Shown one piece after another: positions 30,636 to 32,500 of a stretch of 32,500 nucleotides of DNA. Under the pieces are notes generated by a model. The model worked only from the letters and a program-made list of their open reading frames with translations. It was not told the origin of the DNA and did not search any database. The position numbers and the translations under genes are program-made. Each line of letters starts with the position of its first letter. Position 1 is the stretch's first letter. Source of the DNA: Nymphaea colorata (Eukaryota > Streptophyta > Magnoliopsida > Nymphaeales > Nymphaeaceae); contig NW_022205032.1 in assembly GCF_008831285.2 (NCBI RefSeq), positions 1 to 32,500 of the forward strand. The letters run 5' to 3'.

Positions 30636-32500
30636 ACTTGTGAGGCTAAACCGTGGCACGGTTTGGGTTTGGACCTATGTCGACCTTATGAGCAACTCGT
30701 TTATGGCTGCAGTGGGCGGAGAGGGAGGAGCAGCTACGGTCCAAAAGGAGGAGACAAGACTTGGGCGGATTTGAGACCAAGCCCTTGACCCTAACCCGAA
30801 GTGCAGGCGGTTACCTGCACGAGGTCCCCGCCCTGGGCTCGCAAGGCTCAGGGACTTTTCATTTGCTTTTCGTGTTGGGCGTTAGGCCCGGTTTTAGCTT
30901 TATGCACTTTAAATTCATGTTAGTGTTGAGTTTTGAAGTAGGTACCTAGCAAGGCGGGTTGTGCGTTGCGCCAATAGTACTTGGGTCTGGGTAGAGAGCC
31001 GGATTTGGATTGTAGACCCGGCTCACACTAGGAATGTATATAAGTTTTTGGATCTTGTAGATTGTAAGCAAATTTTGAGTAAAGTGGCCATTTGGGCGTT
31101 TTTCATCTCTCTCCTCTCTCGAGGCATCTCCCTTCTCGTCTCCCACCATGCTCTAGCCGAGAGTTGGTGTCTTCTCCCACCTCGCGTCCTCTACCTCCAC
31201 GGCGCCTCCTCCTCCACAACACACCTTGAAGAGCCGTCGTCCTTGGAGACATAGGCATAAGGTGCACGGCTTAGGCGGATCTTCCCCAACGGCGACGGTC
31301 CCTCCTTTGTCCACGGTTTATTCCCCCTTCGTGCAAAGATACAAGTAAGTTCTGGTGCCTTCTTCTCACCCACACAGAAGTTGAGAGGCCGATCTTATGC
31401 TGGGAAGATTGAAGACGGCAACGTCTTCAATATCGACGGCTTTCAAAGCCACTCTTGAAGAAGTTCGGACGGTGAAGAGGAAGAACGAAGCAAGTTTCCC
31501 GCCGTCAGATCTCTCACGTTCTCGGTCGCGCGCGGCAGGCGGAATTCCAGAAACAGCCGTCTGTTAAAACAGCCATATCTGAAGATCTACCGAGAGTTAG
31601 AGGACGATCTATATACCGTTGGAATCGTCTTGACGTCCTCTACAACATACCCAAATCTGGTGGTGATTGGAGATTGTTTGGTCGGTCAAATCAGAGCAGG
31701 AACAGAACACCTTCCGCGGCCGTGATTCTGTCATTTCCAGAAATAGGTTGCTGTTCTTTGATCTGGATCTGTAGATTCCCTGGGAGTTTCAAGGCGTACA
31801 ATATGCCGTTAGAATCGTCTTAAGGTCAGATATCTTATGTTAAAATTTCATTAAGATCCGAGATAATTTGGGTATCGAAATCGGTGGCGAAACAGTTCTG
31901 TGTCGCTGCCGTCGTTCTGCAGCGGACAGCAGCAGACCGGCCTGTTCAACGGCCATTTCCCGGCGATCCGTCGGGAGTTTGAAGGCGTTCTTGATACCGT
32001 CGGAATCGTCTCGATCCCAGTTCCAACATATCCAAAAATCGCAGTGATCGGACTTCATTTGGCCGGTAAAAGTCCGCTGGAAACAGGGCTGCCTGAAGAG
32101 CCCTGGCCGCGTCCCCCTTGTTTCCTTTTCGGTACACTTTTCACCCTTCAACCCTAATTCCCCACCTTGGCCTTCGCCCCTCCATCTGTCCATGTGTCAG
32201 CATCCTAGCTACTTTCTCCCAAGTCGTGTCCTACTCAGCCTACACCTGTCCCACTCGAGATCAGTCTAGGATCTTGAGCCCCAACCTTTTAGGAAGGATC
32301 CCTAGCAGCCGAATCTCCTTCCCTATTTTGTCTCTTTAGAAATCGTCAACCCTAATCCGTTTTTCATCACAGCCCTCCATCTCGCCAAGTGTCGCTATCT
32401 CCCTAGCCCTTTGCCACCTCATCAGCCAGCCCATCAGCCACCTCACCATCTTGGTCCCGCATTCTTCCACGTGTCCAGCCGGTGGCTCCCTGCGAGATCT
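30503..32500 (+). repeat. 3' LTR of element C, cut by the window end
   Basis: It matches 24211 to about 26205, with about two dozen differences. It includes TATA (31037) and GTAAGT (31345). The remaining ~1.65 kb lies beyond the window. Confidence 0.93.

Larger units (their letters stand above)
24211..32500 (+). mobile_element. Element C: non-autonomous long-LTR retrotransposon (runs off the window)
   Basis: It comprises a 5' LTR 24211-27857, primer site, about 780-nt leader, one ORF, a polypurine tract and a 3' LTR from 30503. The internal region is 2645 bp and contains no reverse transcriptase, protease or integrase motif. The visible 2.0 kb of the 3' LTR differs from the 5' LTR at about two dozen sites (hand count, about 1.2%). 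Leader and LTR layout match element 2, while the LTR start (TGATAC), polypurine tract and ORF match element D. The left flank is GTATC; the right flank lies outside the window. Confidence 0.9.

Noticed and set aside
1-32500. CRISPR arrays, bacterial operons, tRNA genes or a host protein gene
   Set aside because: I saw no regularly spaced short repeats with unique spacers, no tRNA gene pattern beyond primer-binding sites, and no intron-exon gene with a recognisable product. All sequence is accounted for by plant repeats and an rDNA fragment.

Overview
This is repeat-rich nuclear DNA from a flowering plant. The evidence is Ty3/gypsy chromovirus-type LTR retrotransposons with very long LTRs, tRNA-Met primer sites (TGGTATCAGAGC), and a fragment of plant nuclear rDNA. 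I found no host protein-coding gene. Almost every base can be assigned to one of five related long-LTR insertions, an rDNA fragment or a satellite-like repeat.

Layout. 1-421: 3' end of an LTR (+). 422-766: satellite-like repeat X, unit about 190 bp. 767-4179: 3' LTR (-) of element D. 4180-6432: internal part of element D, carrying a broken ORF of an unfamiliar family. 6433-6483: the first 51 nt of 18S rRNA (-), joined directly to the D ORF. 6484-6940: rDNA 5' external transcribed spacer (-). 6941-10853: a lone LTR (+), called LTR1. 10854-23963: element 2, an autonomous-type gypsy element with 5' LTR 10854-14719, gag-pol 15255-20438 and 3' LTR 20147-23963. 23964-24018: a perfect inverted copy of the first 55 bp of LTR1. 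24019-24210: one X unit (-). 24211 to the window end: element C, with 5' LTR 24211-27857, a leader and one long broken ORF 28654-30635, and a 3' LTR from 30503 that runs off the window.

How the parts relate. Element 2 carries the replication machinery, now broken: frameshifts, an in-frame stop, and His in place of the protease catalytic Asp. Elements C and D have no recognisable pol. They share with each other a protein whose N-terminal part looks like a forkhead-associated (FHA) fold and whose C-terminal part carries two LPRDYGP motifs. C and element 2 share the primer site, LTR layout and a leader RNA with bulged hairpins whose stems covary around constant AGGCR loops. The simplest reading is an autonomous/non-autonomous partnership in which C- and D-type elements are copied in trans. 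The LTR pairs of elements 2 and C differ by roughly 1% by hand count, so both insertions are fairly recent.

The most interesting items are the FHA-like retroelement ORF family, the covarying leader hairpins, and the pre-rRNA/retroelement chimera with a 5-nt microhomology junction.
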